A stretch of 64,000 bases of DNA from Marisa cornuarietis (lineage: Eukaryota; Mollusca; Gastropoda; Architaenioglossa; Ampullariidae), in contig SMMW01000534.1 in NCBI GenBank assembly GCA_004794655.1, positions 2,673,501 through 2,737,500 on the forward strand. The letters are read 5' to 3'. Under the pieces are notes generated by a model that was given only the letters and a program-made list of their open reading frames with translations, did not search any database and was not told where the DNA came from. The position numbers and the translations under genes were made by a program. How positions within the stretch are numbered: the stretch's first letter is position 1; each line of letters starts with the position of its first letter. This document shows positions 39,801-48,904 of this stretch, one piece after another.

Positions 39801-41202
39801 GATGACATTTACCTTACCTATTTACCTTGTGCAGCGGTCTAGGACAGCTTTGTCATACGAGAGCAAGTGGCCTTCACTGTCTTCGATTGCGGACGTTTAC
39901 TGATGATTCTCATTGGTTAGAGTCTTGAGCAGGCGAAAGGCTTTCTGGTTGCCTCCCTGGACCACACCGTCTTCGATCTCACTGATCTCTCCTCGATCCA
40001 AAATCTCAGCTAATAAAATAATCTATTGGCACGGCCATGTTTCTCCTCTTTTCCAATCTCTTATTCCTTTTATTTACCTTCGTGCCTTTCTTTCTCTAAA
40101 TGCTTTCAGTTATTCAGTTAATCTTCACTTCTGTCAATGTCAGGCCTGGATAGTAAAGCCTGAAATACTTGGTGTTCTTACTGCCCGTGATTAGAGCGAA
40201 ATGGTATGCTGCCAGGGTAGAGCAGAAACACGTTGAGCATGCAGTGCATCCATGATTAGGTGTGAGATTCATGTACTGCTTACTTAAAATTCTAGAACTC
40301 ACTAAAATCTGACGATTGCCCGCCTTCCTCCTTGTCTGTGTGTAGAATCTTATAAATAGAGATAGTGAAGGAAATTCCTGTTTCTCTCCATCCTTTCCAC
40401 TGTAAGTTATATTACTTTTATTTTTAGTGATGAACTTTTCACGCCGTATGTTTCAGGACGACGAAATGAAGCCAACGAAAAACGATGTGAGTGGTTGTCT
40501 TTCCCTGAAATATTCTTCACTTTCTCTGATCTCTGCTGTAAACTTTACAATTCTCGATGTAGTGTTTCTCCTTGTCTAACTTATTCCAACCCCCCCCCCC
40601 CTCCAAGAAACGCTTGATGTAAACTAGTTTTAAAAGAAACAAAATGTCATCAAACTATTTAATATTTTTATGAGAACAAAAATGTACAAACCATAGTAAG
40701 GGAAGCAATGCAAATCCACTGATATCATACTTTGTGCTTTGAGATTCCATTACTTACTTACATCGCTTTGGTCTGTGTTGTGTGAATTATCAAAATACTG
40801 CTATAACCTAATGCAGTAAAATGATATCAATAAGAAACATTTTTATTGTGTATCAGATTTATTATTCTTAAAATTCTTTTGCGACTGACGACACTTTGCA
40901 CTTGTTGTGTAGGTGAGACTGGTTTCGTACACTTCACACCGCATGCACGACCCAATCTCCCAGTGTCTGACGGTACCGTGAGAAGAACTGACTCAGTCCA
41001 TGTCAGCTTCTCCCGTCCATTCGCCACCAAGCCCTGGGTCTCTGTTGCTATCACTCGTCTCGACGTCTACAACAACGCCAACTTGAGGGTCGACGTAGGA
41101 GCTGACACCATTTCCACTTCCGGTTTCAATGCGTTTGCCTACGAGTGGTTGGACACAAACATCGTCCTTGTAAGAATCTCTTGGGTAGCTTGTAATATTT
41201 GA
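34421..41202 (+). CDS. Secreted H-type lectin C, five exons
   Basis: Phase-1 exons: 34421-34499 (signal peptide, GGRFIVLVVLMTTEILS), 34842-34931 (coil, LIDNLASRLTRLEDN), 38977-39033 (second coil, LVSSLVDKVAKLEANEA), 40457-40486 (30-nt micro-exon, RRNEANEKR) and 40913-41202 (lectin domain). Total 546 nt, 181 residues. The domain (VSFSRPFATKPWVSVAITRL...DVGADTISTSGFNAFAYEWL...SWVACNI) is very close to that of lectin A. The second coil exon and its flanks are a tandem duplicate of the first. Joining the micro-exon (ending CGAT) to GTGAGACT creates a Cys (TGT) where A and B have Gly. Whether every small exon is used needs transcripts. Intron 2 contains a CR1 element, a relict signal exon and a hAT element. 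Confidence 0.8.
35057..36011 (-). mobile_element. CR1-like retrotransposon insertion in intron 2 of lectin C
   Basis: The minus strand has an uninterrupted 216-codon frame (35975 to 35325) covering the C-terminal RT region: LGFIVSDDMTLDRHV, YYELRKISAIRHFL, VLSRLDYCNSLLAGCP, VTPLLRFLHWLPI, PSRQLRSSSDDRIL, AAKQWNSLPFHIR. The 3' end is an (ATT)n tail at 35057. The insertion is bounded by the direct repeat GTGAAATA (35049-35056 and 36012-36019). The other block copy, near 55,751-55,760, has one unbroken GTGAAATA, i.e. an empty site. The 5' part is truncated, as is usual. Confidence 0.9.
36212..36242 (+). pseudogene. Relict signal-peptide exon (copy 1)
   Basis: The sequence aacaaccgagattttgtc followed by cttttccaagcg|gtatg matches the 3' half and donor of the lectin C signal exon, and the following intron also matches. 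The ATG and hydrophobic-core part are gone. It shows an internal duplication of the exon 1 region older than the block duplication, because copy 2 has it too. Confidence 0.7.
36797..36842. repeat. (GT)n microsatellite
   Basis: Matches the (GT)n at 56563-56602 in copy 2. Similarity between the two block copies stops just past this tract. Confidence 0.9.
37433..37896 (+). mobile_element. Non-autonomous hAT element with 8-bp target duplication
   Basis: 464 bp bounded by CAGGGATGGGC at the left and GCCCACCCCTG at the right (inverted). The 8-bp flanks are TGCTATGG and AGCTATGG, differing at one base. The interior has the motif gtatggcccgcgg common near hAT ends, and no transposase. Confidence 0.85.
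39040..40456. other. Intron of lectin C with composite retroelement debris
   Basis: At 39559-39620 a plus-strand stretch reads DAFIDFKKAFDPVNRNKLW, the RT motif preceding the catalytic core. It runs directly into ggttcaattccc (39618-39629), which resembles a Pol III B-box, then a block ctcagtcgacccagctg...ggatacctgactcc. This suggests an RT scrap fused to a tRNA-derived SINE, ending near 39,835. The rest shows nothing recognisable. Confidence 0.5.
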
Positions 41203-41255
41203 CGAGAAAGACCTTGAGAAACTTTTTGTAATTTTGTTCCATTTGCTGGTAAGAA

Positions 41256-41261
41256 ATAAAT
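41256..41261 (+). terminator. Polyadenylation signal of lectin C
   Basis: AATAAA (in gtaagaaataaatcttgcac) about 55 nt after the stop codon, in the same context as the signal after lectin A. Confidence 0.6.
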
Positions 41262-41889
41262 CTTGCACACCCCATTGTTCGTCCTTCGTTTGTCTGTTAG
41301 CTGTGCCGTAGAAAGATGTTCGGCTTGGGGTAGGGGTGGGGGGCAAAGACAATGGTGACAGTGAACAACGTTCACACTCGCACATTACGAAACAAGAGGG
41401 AGGAAAGTGCGTGAGCGCAGCCATGTACACATCCATGTACACGGTAGTATCATTGCAACACATACTGCTTTCAGTGTTAAGAGTGAAGTAATATTCAGAA
41501 TAGTTTAAAGGTTTTAATCATAATCATATTCAAGCTTTACAAGTCAGTATGCCAAAAAGAAAAGAAACCCGTATCTTCTTTTATTTCTGTAAATGAGCTC
41601 CATTGATATTTTATCCAGATTGAGAAAATCAACTTTCTCTTTAAACGCGTGCATAACGAGGCAGTTATTCAAACGCGTCTGTGTCTTGAATCTTCTCAGA
41701 CATGTTTTTATTCGGCAGAAAAACTGCGTTTTTCAGTTGCCGTGGTAACTGGGATAGTAAGTCTCAGAAGCTGCTAATTCAGATGAAATTGCTGTAACCA
41801 AGTCTGACGATTGGCTGAACCATCATTGTATGTGGACTCAGAGTGAGGGCACTTGGTTGAAATGGGAGCCGCCTTCAGTCTCATGAAGT

Positions 41890-42480
41890 CAATGTCCGAG
41901 CGTCAAATACTTGCGATTTTTATAGGAAAGTCCATGCGTCTTCCACAGTGCTGCCTCTGTAACTTCTTGATGTGTTCGGCAGTTTAAAACTGTCTTGATG
42001 AAATCTTCTTTGGATATTATGGATTTTGTGATCAAGAGTTTCAAAATGCTGTTTGTTGTCTGTGTTAGGCTGAAATATCTGTGTACCAATGTCCTTCTGA
42101 ACCATCGTCAATCCGTCGTAAAGCTTGTCTCTGCCTGGGGAGGTGTGGTTCGTTGCATATTGCCATTAAAGAAATCTAAAAAATATTTGCCGGAACGCAT
42201 TTCCTGCAAGGTCTTTAAGCACACACTAGCTGCAGCAGAAGCATCCTCGCAAGATGTGCTGTTGACAATTCTTCGATAACAGCGAAGACAATCCACAACA
42301 AACACATTTCCCATGAAGTGAAAGGCCTTAAAATGTCGAGAACTGCTGCATCAGCGCCAGGAGACCGGAAACCCTCCGATCATACTCATCGCTGGCTTTG
42401 GAGACCACTTCTAGTGCTTCCTGCAAAATTTCATAAGTCTTTAATAGCGATTCAATTACTCTTGTCCTGAATGTCAATCG
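41890..42480 (-). mobile_element. hAT (ZMYM/DUF4371-like) transposase relic, copy 1
   Basis: The minus strand from about 42,480 reads RVIESLLKTYEILQEALEVV, then SKASDEYDRRVSGLLALMQQ, a stop, and after a frame change CLKTLQEMRSGKYFLDFF. This pattern matches the alpha-helical region of DUF4371-containing hAT transposases. Several stops make it non-functional. A second copy lies in two pieces at 59,930-60,016 and 60,979-61,300. Confidence 0.55.
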
Positions 42481-42530
42481 AGCTAGATAAAGGGCTTTAC
42501 GGTTCGCAGGAGATTTTATTTCTTTCTACT

Positions 42531-44230
42531 TTTACCAAATCCCTCGTCACATGACAAAACCGAGAAAAAAATGATCTAATTGTTCTCTGGGAGTGGAGTT
42601 CCACAGTCTTATTGTTTGACAGGGATTTTCTTTTTCTCTCGTGAAGTCGTACAAATTCTGGTCGTTTTTAACCTGGCATAGCATATAATACATAGCTTCA
42701 TTTGTAACAGCGTCTATAAACTACAATTTTCTTTTAAAAGCAAATTTTCCAGACCAAGAAAGTAGATTCTCTCTTTTGCAACAAAAAGCTGAAAAAAGAG
42801 ACTTGAAGAAAGGATGGAGATTTCCATGTTTTAAAAAATAAAATAAAATTGATGAATTTATGTAGTATTAATTGAAAACTGTTTAAATAGATTATTCAAA
42901 GCAAAAGTATTTAAATCAAGTCCTTAACTTTGTTCTCGACTAGGCTGATAACGAAATTTTGCAGGGCATCTTTAAAGGCCAACCCGATTGCTGAGCAAAA
43001 ATCCTCCCATCAAACTATGTACAGTTCTTTCGACTTCTTCCCGTAGGACTGGTAAGTCTGCAGGTTCGCTGTCTCTAGCCTGAAAAGCGCACACAACTAA
43101 AATCTAATACACTGCACGAGATGAACAGTTTAGAGTTGTGTACACGTGAGTGGTCAGTAAAGGAGGAAAAATGATACAAAGGGTCAAACTATTCACACCA
43201 TTTCTATCGGAAAATGTCACCAGTTAACGTAAAAAACTCGCCCATAAAAGAAACGAAGACTAAAAACACTAACAGGTTTATATCTGTTATCCTAATAAAT
43301 GTGTCTCAGTCATCGTAGACTTGAGTACAATTGTTGGAGGTAGCAGTAGCTCTAGTAGTAGTGAAGCCTACATTTGACAGCATTTTTGAAGTCTAGCTTT
43401 ACTTTTTTTTCCCCGTGATGCCTTTTCGTTTGCTGTAGTTGAAAAGAAAGAGATATCGAAAATTATTACTGACCAATGTCGGGCCCCCTCCATACCCGCG
43501 GGCCTGGATACACAAGCCCTCCCTGTCCCTCCTTCTCGTCAGGCCTGGGGGATATAATGTGATGCTGATTGACTGTCACCTCCCCGTGTAGCCGAAAGAA
43601 AGCATGATGTAACCAGCTTAGTGCCAGTAAAAGCCCCGAGTGGTCTGCCTGCGGGTGGCTCCTCCACCTGTGAGCTAGTGGACAAAACATTTAGCGTGAA
43701 AAGCTACTTATATCATCGGTGAATGTTTGGTCTATCACGATACTGTCGGTGTTGGGACGAGGTGATTAACTGATGATGGCTGCCACGGTTTGACAGGCGT
43801 TGGAGTGGGGGAGGGGTGAGATGAGGGCCGCGAAAAGCCAGGGCAGGCCCCGAGGCAGATGACCTTTTCGGGCCCCTTGCAGTAGTCATTTATTTAGATC
43901 GTTTATTATTTTTCTAGTCTCTACCAGTGTGCTTACAAGTTAAAATTTGACTGGCAATAACAATATTTAGTAAGGTAATATAAACAGAAAACCTTAGGAA
44001 ATGTGCCCACAACTAGAATCTTCGACACTGCGCGAGATAAACAGTTTAGAGCTGTGTACACGTCCGCGGGTCCGGGTACACCAGCCCTCCCTGCCCCTCC
44101 CTGTCTTCAGGCCTGGGTGATATGATGTAGGGTGAAATGACTATCGCCTCTCCGGGAAGCCCAAAGAAGCATGGTGTAACCAGCACAGTGACATGAAGAG
44201 TCTGGAGATCAGCCCGCGGGTGGCTACTTC
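42531..44230. other. Spacer with a direct-repeat pair
   Basis: Segments of about 190 bp at 43480-43690 and 44050-44230 are direct repeats (shared ccagccctccctgyccctcc, gaagcatg.tgtaaccagc and gcgggtggct). Shorter matching pieces precede each (cacaactaraatct...tgtgtacacgt near 43,095 and 44,010). No gene seen. Confidence 0.6.
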
Positions 44231-44588
44231 ACCTGTTGACAGGTCTGGCTGTCTTGCCATGCTATAGCCTTCATTGCTGGCTCGCCGTAAAACACCTGGT
44301 CCCTCCCTCCCTCCCTCCCTCTACCTGTGCGGAAAAAAATAGTTGTCTGCTGTAGTTGTCCACCCCTTCCTCTCTGTGTGCGGGATGCTGGACAAGAGGT
44401 GTGTATGTGTGCGTGCGTAAAAACTGTAATAAAAGTCACTTTTATAAGTATATATATGCTGTTTTGGCTTTTATGTGAAATTTAAAGGTAGTAGACAAAA
44501 CATCAGCTGCACATTTCTTTATAGCATCTGAAAGTTTTTTATCTGCTGTCTGTCAAGAAGAGCTGTGCATGACTTTTACGGCAAGAGA
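44231..44588. repeat. Left arm of inverted repeat flanking the ASB-like gene
   Basis: Reverse complement of 48503-48904. Landmarks shared in opposite order: ccagacctgtcaacag, gcgagccagcaatgaaggct, ccgcacaggtagaggg, tacctttaaatttcac and cagctcttct. It contains a (CCCT)n patch at 44299-44321. Confidence 0.85.
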
Positions 44589-45279
44589 AATGCCAGGTTG
44601 TTTGATGGTTTGTTTGGAGTATCAAGTCTTGATTTTCTTTATCTCTGATTCTTGTTATTGCAATATTTCAGTGTTTAGTCTTGCTCCTGTGGTGTGACTG
44701 TTTGTTGTCGGTCGCTTGCTGAGCAACAGTTTGCAGTGAGTGTGTGAGTAAATGAATCGGGCAAAGCAAGCGGCGTTTCGCGACAACATTGTTGTTGTTG
44801 TTGTTCAGAGCGAACCCCGCAGTTTGTGCACCACTTACCACTTTCATCATGTGTTCGCTTTAAACATCGAAGGAAGAAGTTTTTTTTATTGGTTAGCTCT
44901 CGTTATAATTAATGAACATAACCTAATGTAGCGACTGAATATTCACACATTGAGGTTAATGCACTTGCAACGTGTGACACACTGTAGTGAGGGTAAAGGT
45001 TCTGGTTTATAGAGTTTTTTAGTTATTAGGGGCTGTCATCAAGTATAAAAACTGAATGTGTGAAATCAAAGATATTTAATTTGTCAGTTTGGAGGATTGT
45101 CAGATAAAAATATTTTCTATGTGGATTCTTAAATTCTTTTGTAACACATTTCACATGAAGTGCAGATGTAAGTATCTGCTTCGTACGTAGGACCAAACCA
45201 AAGACTGATTATTTGGATGGGCTCCTGCGAGCCGATAAAACCAGCTGGATATCAAATTTTAGGCAGTCACAGTAGATTA
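44589..45279. other. Spacer without recognised gene
   Basis: Contains a short (TTG)n run at 44788-44803 and AT-rich sequence. Confidence 0.4.
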
Positions 45280-45720
45280 AATGTGTGATTTATATCGCGC
45301 ATTATCACACTCACGAAGGAGCATTCTCTCAGACAAGAACGAGACATGGACACCAGACACAACAGGGGAGAAGAAACAACTGTGCAGACAAGTAATAAAA
45401 GACAAACATAGAATACGTATTGAGGAATTGTGGAACAAACAGTAAGAAAGGATTTAGAGCTGCAGAAATCTGCAAAGGAAGACGAGCAGGCGGACTAGTC
45501 AACAGGAGAAAAAAAGTGAAAGAAAGGAGTAGAAAAAGGGACGAGCATTATGTGGATTAGCAGCAAAGCTCATGGAACTGATGTATTTTTTTGTGCACAT
45601 TTTAAGAATTATACAGTTTTGAAGTTCAGACAATGAAGTATTCAAGATGGGTAGTTACTGATGCCAGTGCAGGAAAGGAAGGAGAGGAGTGGCATGGTCT
45701 CTAGCACTAAGCACATCACA
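45280..45720 (-). mobile_element. CR1-like 3' end remnant
   Basis: The motifs gtgatttatatcgcgcattatcacactca, gagcattctct and ggagaggagtggcatggtctctagc mirror, in decayed form, the 3' part of the CR1-like element at 35,057-35,700. No open frame is left. Confidence 0.55.
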
Positions 45721-46315
45721 AGTGTTTAGGTTTCTCTAAAGCTGCCTTCAAGTCTGTTATCGTCCGCCTTGAAGTACAATTTCGGCCTTAAAGGAAACGG
45801 ACAAAATATTTCTGACATTTTGCGATGTGGGTAGCCGCACTTTAACTCCTCCACCTCCGAGTCACCCTTAGCATCAGCATAAAAAGAAACAAGCCAATGA
45901 AAAACGTGGTCACTTAACAGCCTCCGACCGAACCGTAGAAGAAGGAATTTCACATTTGGTGATGATTGGACAAACGTCTGATTTTTAGCATGATGACCAT
46001 CCGCCCACACAAACAAGCGCATGTATGTTATGCCACACTCTCCTCCATTTAGAAGTTACTTGCACATTTGATGTACTATAATATTGTTTCTACATTAGAT
46101 CTGTATTTGTTTGTTTTTTTGGTTTATTGGTTTTGTAGATTAATGTGCTTGAATATTGATTTATGCTGAAGGATTATAAAATAATATTTTAAACTTATTT
46201 TGTTGCAGGCATCAACTTCACAGGTTCAACACAGATACTCTTACTGTATTTACCCCTGATAAAAACCCTCAAACAAAAGTCCATCAAATTTCTTGAGAAA
46301 GGGTGATATATCTTA

Positions 46316-48119
46316 ATGGCTGCAGTAGTCCCTTCTGATCCTCCTTGCCTCTTGTGTGAATACATACATGCAGGCGACTTGGAAGGGGTCAGAAAGTGCC
46401 CGAGGGATGTGAACACTGTACCTCGCCTTTGCACGTGCACTCAAATAATGAACTCCGCGTTTGACTGCTACTTCATGATGACATGTATGAGGAGAAAATC
46501 CCACCTAGCAGAACTGCTGTTAGATCACGGTAAAGATATTAATCAGTCGTATGGAGACAGCCTGGAGTCACTTATTCATCTGGCTATCCGAGAAGACGAT
46601 GAAGAAATGGTGAAGGTGTTAATCCACTTCGGGGCCCATCTCAACATAGTCAGCTCTCAGGGTTATACTCCTCTGGGCCTGGCCTTGACTTTTGGTCAGC
46701 CAAGAGGAACTGCAATCGCAAAAATATTGGTCCAGTCAGGAGCTTCTCCTTATAAGAAAACTATCCTTTCGTTGTCTCGAAAGACATTTTATGCACCTTT
46801 ACATATTGCTTGCTTTAAAGGTAATTTTGAATTTGTGAAGTTCCTTGTGGAGGAGACATTCGTACAAAATGATAAATTCCTCGGAAATTATTTGGAAGAA
46901 AAATCATCAGGAATAGTAATTCCATCTTCATGCTGGAATCAGTCTCACGGAGAGCGACTGGTGTTAGTCCAAGAGAAAGATAAGAGCACGACTTGCAGGT
47001 CAGGAAGGGAGGAAAGCCACACAAGCTCAACACTCAGACTGAAGCACTTGCTAAATCAGCCCCCCCTGAGGATGGATCAACACCACTTTTCATGGCTGCT
47101 TGCAGTGGAGACCTTCAGGTTGTGGACTACTTGCTCAGAGCTGGAGTTGATCCTCATTTCGTCTGTTTGGCTGGCAACTTTCTCCACGCTGCGGTGAAGA
47201 GCAAGAGTCTAGATGTCATAAAGAAAGGTTTTGAATTGGGTTGTGATGTAAACCACAGCAACTCTGTTGGTGACATCCCCTTCATGTGGCGAGTCGTATT
47301 GACCTTCCAGAAGCATGTGAACTTCTGATGCTCGGCGGTGCTGATCTGAATGCTCGCAGCAAGTTTGGTGATACACCTCTCATGAACAGTGTTATAGCCG
47401 GCTGTGACAGAAATATCAGGGTCCTGATACAACATGGGTCTGACGTGAATGCAATCGATAACATGTAAGTTTGACCTAAAGGGGAAGTTAATGCTCAGTT
47501 TAATATTACTCCATTATGCTGAGATTTACAAGAACAGCAAATGATGCATGAAAGGCATACATGAGCTAGTGTTGCATTTTCTAACTTACTCGCCTGGTCA
47601 CAGAACAAGTTTCGATTATATTATCACCTTAGTCATCTTCCATATACCATACTGGCACACGCATACACACAATCATACATTCACACATGCATACACACAT
47701 GTATACATATCATATAATGACAATGATTTGGATGTAGAAATATCAAGCAGATTAATTGTTTATTACATTTCTATGATTTTAATGTCTGGAGGAGGAAAAC
47801 ATCATTTTACTGGTGTTTCCGAAACCATGAGACCACGATCCAGTTCCTTCTTCTGGCTGGGGTACGCTTGACTTCACAGATGCTCAGTGCACACCCTTAT
47901 AAATTCCTTGTCAGGCTTACCACACCCTCCCTGTCGTCATGGATACAGCAACACATCAGCAATCCTCAGTCACTCCAGGCTCTCAGTTGTTTAGTCATCC
48001 GAAATCAGCTGATTAATGTCAGCAGTGGCAAGAGCATCTTATGGAGGATTGAGGCTTTGCCAATCCCCAATCCTCTCAAAGGCCTACTCTTTCTGAAAGA
48101 CTTCAATGAAATAATGTAA
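46316..48119 (+). CDS. Ankyrin-repeat and SOCS-box protein (ASB-like), two frameshifts
   Basis: The main exon is 46316-47464; ATG 46316 has an in-frame TGA 12 nt upstream and a plausible acceptor ends at 46209. It encodes ankyrin repeats (LLLDHGKDINQSYGDS; VLIHFGAHLNIVSSQGYTPL; APLHIACFKGNFEFVKFLV; GSTPLFMAACSGDLQVVDYL; LLMLGGADLNARSKFGDTPL). The frame changes twice, each time as if one C were missing: in a 7-C run at 47060-47066 and a 4-C run at 47277-47280. After a donor at 47465 (AT|GTAAGT), the last exon (acceptor at 47914 or 47887, both in phase) encodes a SOCS box-like end, SLQALSCLVIRNQL...ILWRIEALPIPNPLKGLLF, stop 48117-48119. Such proteins recruit substrates to Cullin-5 ligases. It is either a recent pseudogene or an intact gene with homopolymer errors. 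Confidence 0.75.
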
Positions 48120-48386
48120 CAGGTTTCTTTTTGAAACAAATGGATCATTTTGTAATCCTCTCTAGACACTGCATTTCAACGAGGAGGAAAATTTGTGTAC
48201 ATGAAAAAGCACTGCTTTCAACTAAAGTATTTGTTTTTAAGATAGTAAATGTGAAATCTACTTGTTCAGTAAATGACAAACGCTTTGAATTGCCGTTTCG
48301 AGCGACAGTTTCTCATGCTGCATGATGGTAGAATCAGCAGACAAGCAAGAGAGGTAATGAAACTATGTGTTCTTTGCGTGACTGAC

Positions 48387-48392
48387 AATAAA
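48387..48392 (+). terminator. Polyadenylation signal of ASB-like gene
   Basis: AATAAA about 270 nt past the SOCS-box stop codon, followed by a TG-rich stretch. Confidence 0.6.
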
Positions 48393-48472
48393 ATCACGAT
48401 GAGAATCTGGCTTGATTGTTGTTTTTATCAGTCTTGATTGTAGCTGTTATCTATACAATTTCTTTAAATATC

Positions 48473-48503
48473 ATCTCTTTCTTTCTTTCTTTCTTTCTTT
48501 CTT
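48473..48503. repeat. (CTTT)n microsatellite
   Basis: About seven CTTT units abutting the right inverted-repeat arm. Confidence 0.9.
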
Positions 48504-48904
48504 GCCGTAAAAGATATGCACAGCTCTTCTTCATAGATAGCAGATAAAAACCCTTCAGATGCAACATAGAAATGTGCAGAGTGATGTTTTGTCTAGTACC
48601 TTTAAATTTCACTTAAAAGCGAAAACATCACGTGTATAATACTTATATAAATGGCGACAAAGAACGTGTTTGATAATCCAAAATACAATGATCAAGACAC
48701 AATACTTTTATTACAGTTTTTACGCACCCGCACGCACACATACACATATCAGCATCCCGCACACAGAAAGAAAGGAGTGGACAACTGCTACAGCCGACAA
48801 CTGTTTTTTCCGCACAGGTAGAGGGAGGGAGGAAACAGGTGTTTTAGGGCGAGCCAGCAATGAAGGCTATAGCATGGCAAGACAGCCAGACCTGTCAACA
48901 GATG
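48503..48904. repeat. Right arm of inverted repeat flanking the ASB-like gene
   Basis: Inverted copy of 44231-44588. The 3.9 kb between the arms contains the whole ASB-like gene and little else. The segment 48,905-49,090 between this arm and block copy 2 has no recognised feature. Confidence 0.85.

Larger units (their letters stand above)
30201..42530 (+). repeat. Segmental duplication, copy 1 (about 12 kb)
   Basis: From 30201 this sequence matches the direct copy at 49091 almost base for base for several kilobases. Matching blocks then recur in the same order: minisatellite, promoter, signal exon, first intron, (GT)n tract, hAT element, DUF4371-like hAT debris. The offset is about 18.89 kb at the left and about 18.81 kb at the right end. 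The copies differ by a CR1 insertion (copy 1 only), a lectin-exon segment (copy 1 only) and a C4-like-exon segment (copy 2 only). Confidence 0.85.
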
